This document shows, piece by piece, positions 25,038 to 32,973 of a stretch of 62,369 bases of DNA. The position numbers and the translations under genes are program-made. The notes below the pieces were generated by a model. It did not search any database, had not been told where the DNA came from, and saw only the letters and a list, made by a program, of their open reading frames with translations. Within the stretch, counting starts at the first letter, position 1, and each line of letters starts with the position of its first letter. Source of the DNA: Streptomyces sp. A1277. Its GTDB lineage: Bacteria; Actinomycetota; Actinomycetes; Streptomycetales; Streptomycetaceae. Where the stretch lies: positions 1 through 62,369 of the forward strand of contig NZ_SSBI01000049.1 of NCBI RefSeq assembly GCF_004795015.1. The letters run 5' to 3'.

Positions 25038-26480
25038 ATGCCCCGCCGCCACCTGCACATGACCGGCGCAGCCGACACCCCGCTGCGGGCGGCCCTGCGC
25101 GGCCTGCGCACCGGGCTCGCGCTCCCCGACGACTTCCCGCCCGCCGTGCTCGCCGAAGCGGCGGACGCGGCGCGGAGCCCGGAACTGGCCGGGCACGAGG
25201 ACGCGACGGACATCCCGTTCCTCACGATCGACCCGCCCACGTCCACGGACCTCGACCAGGCGATGCACCTGGAACGGCGCGCCCACGGCTACCGCGTGCA
25301 CTACGCCATCGCGGACGTCGCCGCGTTCGTCCGCCCGGGCGGCGCGCTCGACGCCGAGGCCCACCGCCGGGTGACGACCCTGTACTTCCCCGACGGCAAG
25401 GTGCCGCTGCACCCCGAGGTGCTCTCCGAGGACGCCGCCAGCCTGCTGCCCGGCCGGGTCCGCCCCGCGGCGCTGTGGGAGATCGACCTCGACGCGGAGG
25501 GCCGCGCGGTGACGACCCGGGTGCGCAGGGCCCTCGTACGCAGCCGGGCCAAGCTCGACTACGCGGGCGTGCAGCGGCAGATCGACGCGGGCACGGCCGA
25601 GGAACCGCTCGCGCTGCTCAGGGACATCGGCACACTGCGAGAGGAGCAGGAGGTCGCCCGGGGCGGCATCTCCCTCAACGTGCCCGAGCAGGAGATCACC
25701 GAGCACGACGGCACGTACGGCCTCACCTACCGCGCCCCGCTGCCCGCGGACGGCTGGAACGCCCAGATCTCCCTGCTCACCGGCATGGCGGCGGCCCGCC
25801 TGATGACGGAGAGCGGCACCGGCATCCTGCGCACGCTCCCGGTCGCCCCCGACGGCGCGGTGGCCCGGCTGCGCCGCTCCGCCGAAGCCCTGCACATCGA
25901 CTGGCCGCACCACGTCCCGTACGCCGAGGTCGTCCGCTCGCTCGACCCGAAGCGGACCAACCACGCGGCGTTCCTCCAGGAGTGCACGACCCTGCTGCGC
26001 GGCGCCGGCTACACGGTCTTCGACCACGGCGACCTCCCCACCCCCGCCGTGCACGCCGCGGTCGCCGACCTCTACACCCACTGCACCGCACCCCTGCGCC
26101 GCCTCGTGGACCGCTACGCCTGCGAGCTGTGCCTCGCCGCCTGCGAGGACCGCGACCCGCCCGAATGGGTCCTGGCCGCCCTGCCCTCCCTGCCGAAGGA
26201 GATGGCGGAGGGCACGAGGCGCGCCAACACGGTGGAGCGCGAGAGCGTGGACCTGGTCGAGGCGGCGCTCCTCAAGGACCAGGTGGGCGCGGTCTTCGAC
26301 GCGTACGTGGTGGACGTGAAGGACAACGAACCCACCACGGGCACCATCCACATCGACACCCCGGCCGTCGTCGCCCGCGTCGAGGGCGGCCCCGCCCGCC
26401 TCCCCCTGGGCGGACGCCTCCGGGTCCGCCTCACCCAGGCCGACCCGGGCACGGCGAAGGCCCTGTTCACCCCGGCCTGA
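25038..26480 (+). CDS. RNB-domain ribonuclease (RNase II-like)
   Basis: A 480-residue protein, shorter than E. coli RNase II (about 644) because the cold-shock and S1 domains are reduced or absent. The RNB core begins with DIPFLTIDPPTSTDLDQAM. The DxDQ here matches the metal-binding aspartate cluster, but the last position is Gln where classical enzymes have Asp. Later motifs are YFPDGKVPLHPE, DGTYGLTYRAPLPADGWN and the C-terminal YTHCTAPLRRLVDRY with RNA-binding Arg residues. It should be a 3'-5' exoribonuclease, although the Asp-to-Gln change could alter metal use. Expression is probably leaderless. TetR follows after 85 bases. Confidence 0.88.
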   Translation: MPRRHLHMTGAADTPLRAALRGLRTGLALPDDFPPAVLAEAADAARSPELAGHEDATDIPFLTIDPPTSTDLDQAMHLERRAHGYRVHYAIADVAAFVRPGGALDAEAHRRVTTLYFPDGKVPLHPEVLSEDAASLLPGRVRPAALWEIDLDAEGRAVTTRVRRALVRSRAKLDYAGVQRQIDAGTAEEPLALLRDIGTLREEQEVARGGISLNVPEQEITEHDGTYGLTYRAPLPADGWNAQISLLTGMAAARLMTESGTGILRTLPVAPDGAVARLRRSAEALHIDWPHHVPYAEVVRSLDPKRTNHAAFLQECTTLLRGAGYTVFDHGDLPTPAVHAAVADLYTHCTAPLRRLVDRYACELCLAACEDRDPPEWVLAALPSLPKEMAEGTRRANTVERESVDLVEAALLKDQVGAVFDAYVVDVKDNEPTTGTIHIDTPAVVARVEGGPARLPLGGRLRVRLTQADPGTAKALFTPA

Positions 26481-26565
26481 GGGCGACCGCCGCCCTCCAT
26501 CTCGTACGATCGCGAGTTCGGCCCCGCGCCCCCGCGCACCGCGCCCGTACGACGGAAGGACCGGC

Positions 26566-27075
26566 GTGACCGACCGCGCCCGCCAGATCCAGATCCTGGC
26601 CGCCGCCCGCACCCTCCTGGAGCAGGAGGGCCCCGAAGCGCTGACCATGCGCCGGCTCGCCGGCCGGGTGGGCATCACGGCGCCGTCCCTCTACAAGCAC
26701 TTCCCGGACAAGTCGTCCGTGGTGAACGCCCTGGCCGACGCGATGCTGCGGGAGACCGCCCAGGCACTGGAAGCAGCGGAGTCCGCCTCCCCGGGCTCCT
26801 TCCCGGCCCTGGCCGCCGCCTACCGCGCCCACGCCCTGGCCCACCCCCACCTCTACCGCCTCACCACCGCCCGCCCCCACCCCCAGGAACTGGAAGAACG
26901 CGCCGCGGCCCCGCTCTTCCGCGCCCTGTCCCACGACGAGGCCCGCGCCCGAGCGGCCTGGGCCTTCGCCCACGGCATGGTCGTCATGGAACTGAACGGC
27001 CGCTTCCCCACCCCCGCCGATGTCACCGCGGCCTGGACGGCGGGGATCACCGCCTTCGCCGCGAGCGGCCTCTGA
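26566..27075 (+). CDS. TetR family transcriptional regulator (WHG ligand domain)
   Basis: A 169-residue repressor. The N-terminal helix-turn-helix contains LTMRRLAGRVGITAPSLYKHFPDKSSV, a textbook TetR motif. The C-terminal part has HPHLYRLTTARP and a final WAFAHGMVVMELNGRFP, resembling the WHG domain. GGAAGGA precedes the GTG at 26566. The gene follows the nuclease gene, so it may be partly co-transcribed. No adjacent divergent target is obvious. It could in principle be the repressor of other window genes but nothing ties it to a site. Confidence 0.9.
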   Translation: MTDRARQIQILAAARTLLEQEGPEALTMRRLAGRVGITAPSLYKHFPDKSSVVNALADAMLRETAQALEAAESASPGSFPALAAAYRAHALAHPHLYRLTTARPHPQELEERAAAPLFRALSHDEARARAAWAFAHGMVVMELNGRFPTPADVTAAWTAGITAFAASGL

Positions 27076-27120
27076 CCTCCGGCACCGTTCCCGCCGGACC
27101 GGTGCCCCCGGCCGGGCGGG

Positions 27121-27126
27121 TAGCAT
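27121..27126 (+). promoter_or_regulatory. -10 element of rnpB
   Basis: TAGCAT lies 7 bases ahead of the likely 5' end of the RNase P RNA (about 27134). The upstream region is GC-rich, with no clear -35, as often in Streptomyces. Confidence 0.5.
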
Positions 27127-27133
27127 GGTCGGC

Positions 27134-27546
27134 ACGGCAGACGAGCCGGGCGGACGGCCGCGTGAGGATCTTCGGACCCTCCCGAGGAACGTCCGGGCTC
27201 CACAGGGCAGGGTGATGGCTAACGGCCACCCGGGGTGACCCGCGGGACAGTGCCACAGAAAACAGACCGCCCGGGACTTCGGTCCCGGGTAAGGGTGAAA
27301 CGGTGGTGTAAGAGACCACCAGCGCCTGGGGTGACCCAGGCGGCTAGGTAAACCCCACCCGGAGCAAGGTCAAGAGGGAGCACCCCGGTGCTCCTGCGCG
27401 AACGCTTGAGGGCTGCCCGCCCGAGTTCGCGGGTAGACCGCACGAGGCCGGCAGCAATGCCGGTCCTAGATGGATGGCCGTCTCCCCGGCCGCCGCGAGG
27501 CGCCCGGGCGACAGAACCCGGCGTACAGCCCGACTCGTCTGCCGCC
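27134..27546 (+). ncRNA. rnpB: RNase P RNA (class A)
   Basis: The ends pair as the P1 helix: CGGCAGACGAG at 27134 with CTCGTCTGCCG ending at 27544. Conserved core elements follow in order: GAGGAACGTCCGGGCTCCAC, the GTGCCACAGAAA segment, GGTAAGGGTGAAACGGTG, GTAAGAGACCACCAG, GGCTAGGTAAACCCCAC, and the 3' AGATGGATGGCCGT and ACAGAACCCGGCGTACAG segments. This is the catalytic RNA that matures tRNA 5' ends. Apparent reading frames across this stretch on either strand are shadows. Confidence 0.97.
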
Positions 27547-27974
27547 ACCTGCGGTTTCGTCTTGGAAAATGGGATGGATACAGCGGTGCTCCTGAAGCCG
27601 CGCAGCCTGGGCGCCCGCTCCGCCGGCGAGCGTCGGGGGCCGCGCGGCCTGTGAATCGGCCTCGGGACTGGTAGGCGCGCATGTTGAGGTGCCACGTATT
27701 CGTCAGCCGAGACGTGTTCATGACCCGACGGGGTAACGGACGGTGATGCTCTGGAGCCTCGCCCTCCACCGTTGACCTTTTTGTGACTGCGAGCTTCCGT
27801 CTGGCCGTCGGCGGCCTGGAGGAGTTCGCGTGTGACGCGGGTCGCGGGGGTCGAACGCAGGGTGGCGAGTTCGTCGTCGATGTCAGCGGCCGTGGCTCGG
27901 TATCGGACCTTCGGGAATTGCGACGGGGTACGCCAAGCGCCCGGGGCGGCCGGAGGCCCCGGGCACGGCAGGGG
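27547..27974. other. Gene-poor stretch downstream of rnpB, probable island junction
   Basis: No intact gene. A minus-strand stretch at about 27770-27925 reads like coding DNA (FPKVRYRATAADIDDELATL and LQAADGQTEARSHKK) but has no start or clear family. GC content drops locally (ACCTTTTTGTGAC near 27776). I read it as a remnant at the left edge of the accessory region. Confidence 0.4.
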
Positions 27975-29069
27975 TCAGGAGCCCTCACGGAGGCCGGTGT
28001 AAAGGTAACGGCCGGCCTGGTCGACGGCCGCCTTGGCGGCGTTGGTCTCGCTGAGGGCGTCGAGCAGGGCGAAGTCGTGGATGGTGCCCGAGTAACGGAC
28101 GGTGGTGATGTCGTTGCCGGCCGCGCGCAGCTTGGCGGCGTATGCCTCGCCCTCATCGCGCAGGACGTCGGCCTCGTCGGTGATGACCAGGGCCGGAGGA
28201 AGGTCCTTCAGCTGGTTCAGGCTGGCCCGCAGCGGTGAGGCGAGGATCTCCTTGCGGTCCTTCTTGTCGGGGGCGTAGGCGTCCCAGAACCACTGCATGG
28301 CCTTGCGGGTCAGCCAGGGACCGTCGGCGAACTGGCGATAGGAAGCGGTGTTGAAGTTGGCGTCGGTGACGGGGTAGAGCAGCACCTGCTCACGCAGTGC
28401 GGGTCCGCGGCGCTGCTTGGCCATGAGGGTGACGGCGGCGGTCATGTTGCCGCCGACGCTGTCACCGGCCACTGCCATGCGCGAACCGTCGACGTTGATC
28501 TCGTCGCCGTGCTCGGCGACCCACTTGGTGGCCGCGTACGCCTGCTCGATGGCGATGGGATAGCGGGCTTCGGGGGAGGGCGTGTAGTCGACGAAGATGA
28601 CCGCGGCCTTGGCCTTGTCGGCGATCTGCCGCACCAGCCGGTCGTGGGTGTCCTCATTGCCCAGGACCCAGCCGCCGCCGTGGAAGTACATGACGGCGGG
28701 GAGCTTGTCGCTCACGCCGGCCGGGCGGACGATCCGGATCTTCACCTCGCCGGTGGGACCGACCTTGAGGGTGCGGTGGCTGATGTCGGCGGGCAGTTTG
28801 CCGACCGGCCCGGCCTGGGCGTCGTCGAGCGCCTTGCGGGCATCGGCGTAGGAGAGCGTGTAGATCGGCGGGTTCTTGGCGGCCGCGTCGGCGAACGCCT
28901 GAGCGTCCTTTTCCAGCACCACATCCGAGCTCTTGGCGGACGAGGCCGCGGACGGTCTGGAGGTGGAAGGGGACGCGGAGGCGTGGACCGCGATCCCGCC
29001 GGCGACGACGAGGGCGGCCGCCGCCGCTACGGCGATGGTGCGGTTGATACGGGTACGGCTTGCGGACAT
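27975..29069 (-). CDS. Secreted alpha/beta hydrolase, HSL-type carboxylesterase/lipase
   Basis: A 364-residue secreted esterase. Residues 1-35 are a Sec-type signal peptide (basic start, hydrophobic core VAAAAALVVAGGIAV, ASA cleavage region). The mature enzyme has the HSL-family oxyanion motif FHGGGW, the nucleophile GDSVGG, the acid in TDEADVLRDEG and the catalytic His in GTIHDFALLD. AGGAG lies seven bases before the ATG at 29069. A degraded relative of this gene's C-terminus lies at 29884-29966. It probably hydrolyses short acyl esters outside the cell. Confidence 0.9.
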   Translation of the reverse strand: MSASRTRINRTIAVAAAAALVVAGGIAVHASASPSTSRPSAASSAKSSDVVLEKDAQAFADAAAKNPPIYTLSYADARKALDDAQAGPVGKLPADISHRTLKVGPTGEVKIRIVRPAGVSDKLPAVMYFHGGGWVLGNEDTHDRLVRQIADKAKAAVIFVDYTPSPEARYPIAIEQAYAATKWVAEHGDEINVDGSRMAVAGDSVGGNMTAAVTLMAKQRRGPALREQVLLYPVTDANFNTASYRQFADGPWLTRKAMQWFWDAYAPDKKDRKEILASPLRASLNQLKDLPPALVITDEADVLRDEGEAYAAKLRAAGNDITTVRYSGTIHDFALLDALSETNAAKAAVDQAGRYLYTGLREGS

Positions 29070-29291
29070 CGGTGACTCCTGTATGGCGATTTCGGATATC
29101 CGCACCGGCCGCCGAGCGAACGGCGTGAGCCTGGCGGCCGGTGCGGCGAACTGAAGCTGATTCGGGAACTGATCGGGGACTTACGCGGTCGCTGATCGCG
29201 TGGTGTGGGTTCAGTGGGTGTGAAGGTGCGGTGTCGTCACGGGCGCCCCGCCTCTTGGGGCGTGGTGCGGATGGTGGGCGTGGTCCGCCGT

Positions 29292-29774
29292 TCAGTCCGT
29301 GTGGGAGGCGCCCTCGGCCGCGAACATCCAGCGCTGCTTCTCGAGTTCGGCGGTGATCGAGACCAGGAGGTCCTGGGTGACCGGGTCGGCCCCCTCGGTG
29401 GCGTCGATGCGCTCGCGCAGCCGTGTGGCGGCGGCCCCCAAGGTCTCGACCATCATCTCGACGGCGTCGTCGTCGCGTATCCAGCCGTCCTTCGGGCCGG
29501 GCAGCGCGAACGCCGAGGCGATCGTCTCCGGCCGGCCGTCCGGCGGCAGACCGAGCGTCGCGGCCCGTTCGGCGACCGTGTCGGCGGCCTCGCGGATCAC
29601 CGTCACCAGTTCGTCGAGCTGCAGGTGGACGGAGCGGAAGCGAGGCCCCACGATGTTCCAGTGCGCCTGCTTCCCGATCAGCGAGATCCCGAGGAGATCC
29701 ACGAGGGTGCTCTGCAGCGCGCTCCCGGCGACCTGACGGGCCGCATCGGGGATCGTGCTCTTCATGACAGTCAT
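29292..29774 (-). CDS. dps: Dps-family DNA-protection miniferritin
   Basis: A 160-residue four-helix ferritin-like protein. The inter-subunit ferroxidase residues are visible in KQAHWNIVGPRFRSVHLQLDEL (split here as AHWN...H...D) and the following E of IREAADTVAERAA. The length is normal. It should oxidise Fe(II) with peroxide, store iron and shield DNA. AAGGAGAA precedes the ATG at 29774. The upstream 260 bases contain the esterase and methyltransferase fragments, so its promoter lies inside rearranged DNA. Confidence 0.92.
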   Translation of the reverse strand: MTVMKSTIPDAARQVAGSALQSTLVDLLGISLIGKQAHWNIVGPRFRSVHLQLDELVTVIREAADTVAERAATLGLPPDGRPETIASAFALPGPKDGWIRDDDAVEMMVETLGAAATRLRERIDATEGADPVTQDLLVSITAELEKQRWMFAAEGASHTD

Positions 29775-29883
29775 ACGGCGGTTCTCCTTGTGTAATCGGC
29801 TCCGGCGATACGGAGCAGTGCGACACGTTCCGGCGGCGGGGTGAGCGGTGGGCCCGCTCCCCGGGCGTGGTCGTGGCGTGGGT

Positions 29884-29966
29884 TCAGGCGGTGTGGAGGG
29901 TGATGGCGGCCTGGGCGGCGTCGGTGTCGCGCAGGGCGTTGAGCTGAAGAAGTCGTGGATGATGCC
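29884..29966 (-). pseudogene. C-terminal fragment of an HSL-type esterase
   Basis: Reading leftward, PGIIHDF is followed after a one-base frame shift by QLNALRDTDAAQAAITLHTA and a stop. This matches the tail of the intact esterase at 27975 (GTIHDFALLDALSETNAAKAAVDQ). Only the last 27 or so codons survive, beginning at the 7-base repeats. It is not expressible alone. Confidence 0.65.
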
Positions 29967-30001
29967 CGGGTAGCGGGTAGCGGGTAGCGGGTAGCGGGTA
30001 G
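29967..30001. repeat. Five tandem copies of CGGGTAG
   Basis: Five perfect 7-base units joined head to tail, exactly between the esterase tail and the methyltransferase fragment. The unit occurs in GCCCGGGTAGCGG of the esterase-derived side, so slippage at the junction is likely. Confidence 0.92.
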
Positions 30002-30009
30002 CCCGTCGA

Positions 30010-30676
30010 CCACGAGGTGGATCCGGTGGCCGACGTCCCTGCTTCGTGTTCCACCAACTCGGTGGTTCCCACTGTCCGCGACGGCCGAGTACGAGCCGAC
30101 CGACCGGAGTGGGCACGACCTCCACGCCGGTGAAGCCGCCGGCCCGCAGCTCCGCGGCCAGGTCCTCCGCGCTCACAACAGGCGGGACCCCGCGGCAGTC
30201 GGCGACGAGCGCGTCGAGGGATGCGCCCAGGCGGGCGGACGTCGAGTCGTCGGCCGGCGCGGCGAGTTCCTGTGCGAGAAGCAGACCGCCCGGGGCGAGT
30301 GCGCGCCGGATGGCGGCCAGGGTGGACTCGCGGGTGTGGCTCGGGAAGAATGCCTGGGCCCAGGAGCAAACACCGTAGACCGCATCGTCATCGCGCTCCC
30401 GGGCATCGGAGTGCCGGATGTCCAGGCGTGCGGCCACACCGGCGGCCCGGGCGCGTTGCCGCAGTTCCTCGACGACGTCGGAAGCACGCTCGACCGTGAC
30501 AGCACGCAGGGCGGGGTACTCCACCAGCGCACTCAGCACGGCTCCGCCGACCCCGCTGCCGACGTCCAGCAGGGGACCGCCGGCGGCCAGCCGGTCACGG
30601 TGCGCCGGGAGCGCGTCGTAGGCCATCACGAACATGCTGCGCGCGGCCGCGGTGGACCGGATGACAAAGTGGTCTC
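30010..30676 (-). pseudogene. SAM-dependent methyltransferase fragment
   Basis: Motif I LLDVGSGVGG, then VERASDVVEEL, VYGVCSWAQAFFP and RRALAPGGLLLAQEL identify a class I methyltransferase of the winged-helix O-methyltransferase style. The first possible ATG is at 30635, but the frame stays coding-like upstream (DHFVIRSTAAARS) until a stop, so the N-terminal dimerisation domain has been lost. At the other end it has no stop of its own and runs into the 7-base repeats and esterase tail. Both ends are therefore broken. Confidence 0.65.
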
Positions 30677-30787
30677 AGGGGCTTGGCGACTGAGTCCTGA
30701 TTCCCTCGGTGCGGGCCCGTCGGCCCTGACCGGTGCGCCGGGTGGGGTGTGGTTGCCAGGACTGTCGCGGGGTCGGGCCTGCCGCCG

Positions 30788-31480
30788 TCACCAGGGGAGT
30801 GCGCCGGCGCGGTCGGTCACCGTGCCGGTGGGCGTGTCGGGCCCCAGGGTGGCGATACGCACCGCCGCCTCCGCGCCCTCCTCGACGCTCTGCCCGATGT
30901 GGCCGGTGAACTCGGTCGCGGTCTGGCCGGGGTCCACCGCGTTGAAGCGGACGTCGGGGATCGTCCTGGCGTACTGCATGGTCAGCATGGTGACCGCGCT
31001 CTTCGACGAGCCGTAGGCGGCGAGCGGATACTGCGACTCGACCCGCTCCGGGTCGTGGGTCAGCGTGAACGACCCCAGACCACTGGTGACGTTGACGACG
31101 GACGGGGCGGCCGCCTTCCGCAGCAGGGGCAGGAACGCGTGCGTGACGCGCACCAGTCCGAAGACGTTGGTTTCGTAGACGTGGCGGACCTGGTCGGCCG
31201 TCATGTCCTCAGGTGCGGTCACTTCGCCGAGGATTCCGGCGTTGTTGACGAGAACGTCCAGGTGGCCGGCCCGGGCGCGCAGCGTCTCGACCGCCGCGTC
31301 GACCGACGCGTCGTCGGTCACGTCCAGCTGGACGAAGCCGGCGCCGAGCCGGTCGGCGGCCTTGCGTCCGTTCCCGGCGTCCCGGGCTCCGATCCAGACC
31401 GTCTGGCCCGCCTGGACCAGTCGGCGCGCGATCTCGTGGCCGAGGCCCCTGTTGCCGCCGGTGATCAATGTGGTGGTCAC
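30788..31480 (-). CDS. Short-chain dehydrogenase/reductase
   Basis: A 230-residue classical SDR. Cofactor loop TGGNRGLGHEI, NNAG, catalytic Ser in NVTSGLGS and the YGSSKSA Tyr-Lys pair. The basic residue in GARD after strand 2 suggests NADP(H). It starts with GTG at 31480, AGGAG ten bases upstream. It lies beyond a strong hairpin (31510-31547) from the ABM-monooxygenase gene in the same direction, so expression may be attenuated relative to that pair. The substrate is unknown. Confidence 0.88.
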   Translation of the reverse strand: MTTTLITGGNRGLGHEIARRLVQAGQTVWIGARDAGNGRKAADRLGAGFVQLDVTDDASVDAAVETLRARAGHLDVLVNNAGILGEVTAPEDMTADQVRHVYETNVFGLVRVTHAFLPLLRKAAAPSVVNVTSGLGSFTLTHDPERVESQYPLAAYGSSKSAVTMLTMQYARTIPDVRFNAVDPGQTATEFTGHIGQSVEEGAEAAVRIATLGPDTPTGTVTDRAGALPW

Positions 31481-31509
31481 GTCGTGTCACTCCTGTGCGT
31501 GTCTTCGGA

Positions 31510-31547
31510 GCGGGTGCTCCCGGAAAGCGGTCACCGGGAGCACCCGC
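31510..31547 (-). terminator. Perfect 14-bp hairpin between the ABM and SDR genes
   Basis: GCGGGTGCTCCCGG (31510-31523) and CCGGGAGCACCCGC (31534-31547) pair exactly with a 10-base loop. In the direction of transcription it follows the monooxygenase gene and ends only 30 bases before the SDR start, leaving little room for a separate promoter. It may be a terminator, an attenuator or an RNA-processing barrier. Confidence 0.7.
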
Positions 31548-31603
31548 GGGATCGGTTCGCGGCGGTGTGGCCCGCCGGCGTCGGTGCCGGCGGGCGTCCG
31601 GCG

Positions 31604-31933
31604 CTAGTGGGCGGGGCGGAACGGGCGCAGCAGGCGGATGCCGTCCTCGATGGATCCGTCGATCAGTTCGAGCATCTGCGGGACGAGTTCCCGCATCCGG
31701 GGCGCGGCGAGGTGGGCGTCGAGGTGGGCGCGGGTCTCCCAGCGTTCGTAGATGACGAATTCGCCGGGTCGGCCCTCGACTTCGTGGGCCTCGTAGTCGA
31801 TGTTGCCGGGGTCGTTGCGCGAGGGGGTGACGGCGGCGGTGATGAACGCCTTGAGGTCGGCCTCCCTGCCCGCCTGCGCCTTCGCGTCCCAGATGACGGT
31901 CACGTAGCCGGTGGGGGTTGCGGTCATGGTCAT
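31604..31933 (-). CDS. Antibiotic biosynthesis monooxygenase (ABM) domain protein
   Basis: A 109-residue single-domain dimeric alpha+beta barrel. The family motif is visible in IDYEAHEVEGRPGEFVIYER and the following WETRAHLDAHLAAPRM. Members oxygenate quinols or anthrone-like compounds without cofactor, or detoxify quinones. The ATG at 31933 has AGAAGAGAA ahead. It lies 49 bases after the alpha/beta hydrolase in the same direction; the two probably share the transcript that begins in the 166-base cassette. Confidence 0.9.
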   Translation of the reverse strand: MTMTATPTGYVTVIWDAKAQAGREADLKAFITAAVTPSRNDPGNIDYEAHEVEGRPGEFVIYERWETRAHLDAHLAAPRMRELVPQMLELIDGSIEDGIRLLRPFRPAH

Positions 31934-31982
31934 TTCTCTTCTGTTCCGTGCTGGCGGGTTGTGTGTCGGTACCGGGCCGGTG

Positions 31983-32807
31983 TCAGCTCTCGATGAAGTC
32001 GAGGAGGTCGGCGTTGACGGTGTCGGCGTTGACGGTGCACATGCCGTGCGACAGTCCCGGGTAGACCTTCAGGCGCGCGTTCTTGACCAACGTGATCGCC
32101 ATTTCGGCGGAGTTGGCGATCGGGACGATCTGGTCGTCGTCGCCGTGCATGATGAGCGTGGGCACGTCGATCGCCCGGAGGTCGTCGGTGAAGTCGGTCT
32201 CCGAGAACGCCTTGATCCCCTCGTAGTGCGCCTGCGCACTGCCGGTCATCCCCTGACGCCACCAGTTCTGGATGACGCCCTGGGACACGTCCGCGCCCGG
32301 GCGGTTGAACCCGTAGAACGGCCCGGAGGCGAGGTCGAGGTAGAACTGGGAGCGGTTGGTGGCCACGGCCTCGCGGAAGCCGTCGAAGACCTCGACCGGC
32401 AGCCCTCCCGGGTTCGATTCGGTCTGGACCATGAGCGGCGGGACCGCTCCGATGAGGACGGCCTTGGCGACCCGCCCGGCACCGTGCCTGGCGACGTACC
32501 GGGCGACCTCTCCGCCACCGGTGGAGTGGCCGACGTGGACGACGTCGCGCAGGCCGAGGTGCGCCACCACGGCGGCGGCGTCCGCCGCGTAGTGGTCCAT
32601 GTCGTGCCCGTGGCCGACCTGGGCGGAGCGCCCGTGCCCGCGGCGGTCGTGGGCGATGACACGGTAGCCGTGCTGGACGAGGAACAGCAGTTGGGCGTCC
32701 CAGTCGTCCGAGCTCAGCGGCCAGCCGTGGTGGAACATGACCGGCCGGCCCGAGCCCCAGTCCTTGTAGAAGATTTCGGTTCCGTCGCTGGCGGTGACGA
32801 ACGGCAT
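31983..32807 (-). CDS. Alpha/beta hydrolase (non-heme chloroperoxidase / aryl esterase type)
   Basis: A 274-residue cytosolic hydrolase. Oxyanion region FHHGWPLSSDDWD, HDRRGHGRS, nucleophile elbow GHSTGGGEV, acid HGDDDQIVP and His in GLSHGM. This pattern is that of cofactor-free haloperoxidases/perhydrolases such as Streptomyces BPO and CPO enzymes. In vivo these likely act as esterases or lactonases. GAGGAGCAGACC precedes the ATG at 32807. Upstream sequence, from the base after the start codon to the LAL stop codon, is the 166-base cassette duplicated before the aldehyde dehydrogenase. Confidence 0.92.
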   Translation of the reverse strand: MPFVTASDGTEIFYKDWGSGRPVMFHHGWPLSSDDWDAQLLFLVQHGYRVIAHDRRGHGRSAQVGHGHDMDHYAADAAAVVAHLGLRDVVHVGHSTGGGEVARYVARHGAGRVAKAVLIGAVPPLMVQTESNPGGLPVEVFDGFREAVATNRSQFYLDLASGPFYGFNRPGADVSQGVIQNWWRQGMTGSAQAHYEGIKAFSETDFTDDLRAIDVPTLIMHGDDDQIVPIANSAEMAITLVKNARLKVYPGLSHGMCTVNADTVNADLLDFIES

Positions 32808-32973
32808 GGTCTGCTCCTCGTGGTCTCGCCCGGGTGCCGGGCGGATTCGCTGTCTCCACGAGAATGGCTCGGCCACCGTACCGACAGCCTCCGTCAGCTG
32901 ACTGACATCCGGCCGACGGCTCGCTTACGTCAGTACCGGGGCGGTGCTGAGACCCGACCGGTAGCTCTCACAG
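32808..32973. repeat. 166-bp regulatory cassette, copy 1
   Basis: Direct repeat of 41047-41212, with 5 differences in 166 bases. It begins at the base next to the hydrolase ATG and ends after the last sense codon (Leu) and stop of the LAL regulator. It includes the ribosome site GAGGAGCAGACC and a perfect palindrome GTCAGCTGAC in CCGTCAGCTGACTGACATC, both kept in the other copy. It thus carries the promoter and leader of the hydrolase gene. Confidence 0.93.

Noticed and set aside
26501..26516. CTCGTACGATCGCGAG before the TetR gene as an operator
   Set aside because: Only imperfectly palindromic and no second copy; too weak to call.
27219..28156. Long open frames antisense and sense across the RNase P RNA region
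   Set aside because: They cover rnpB, whose structure is unmistakable; open frames arise from high GC content.
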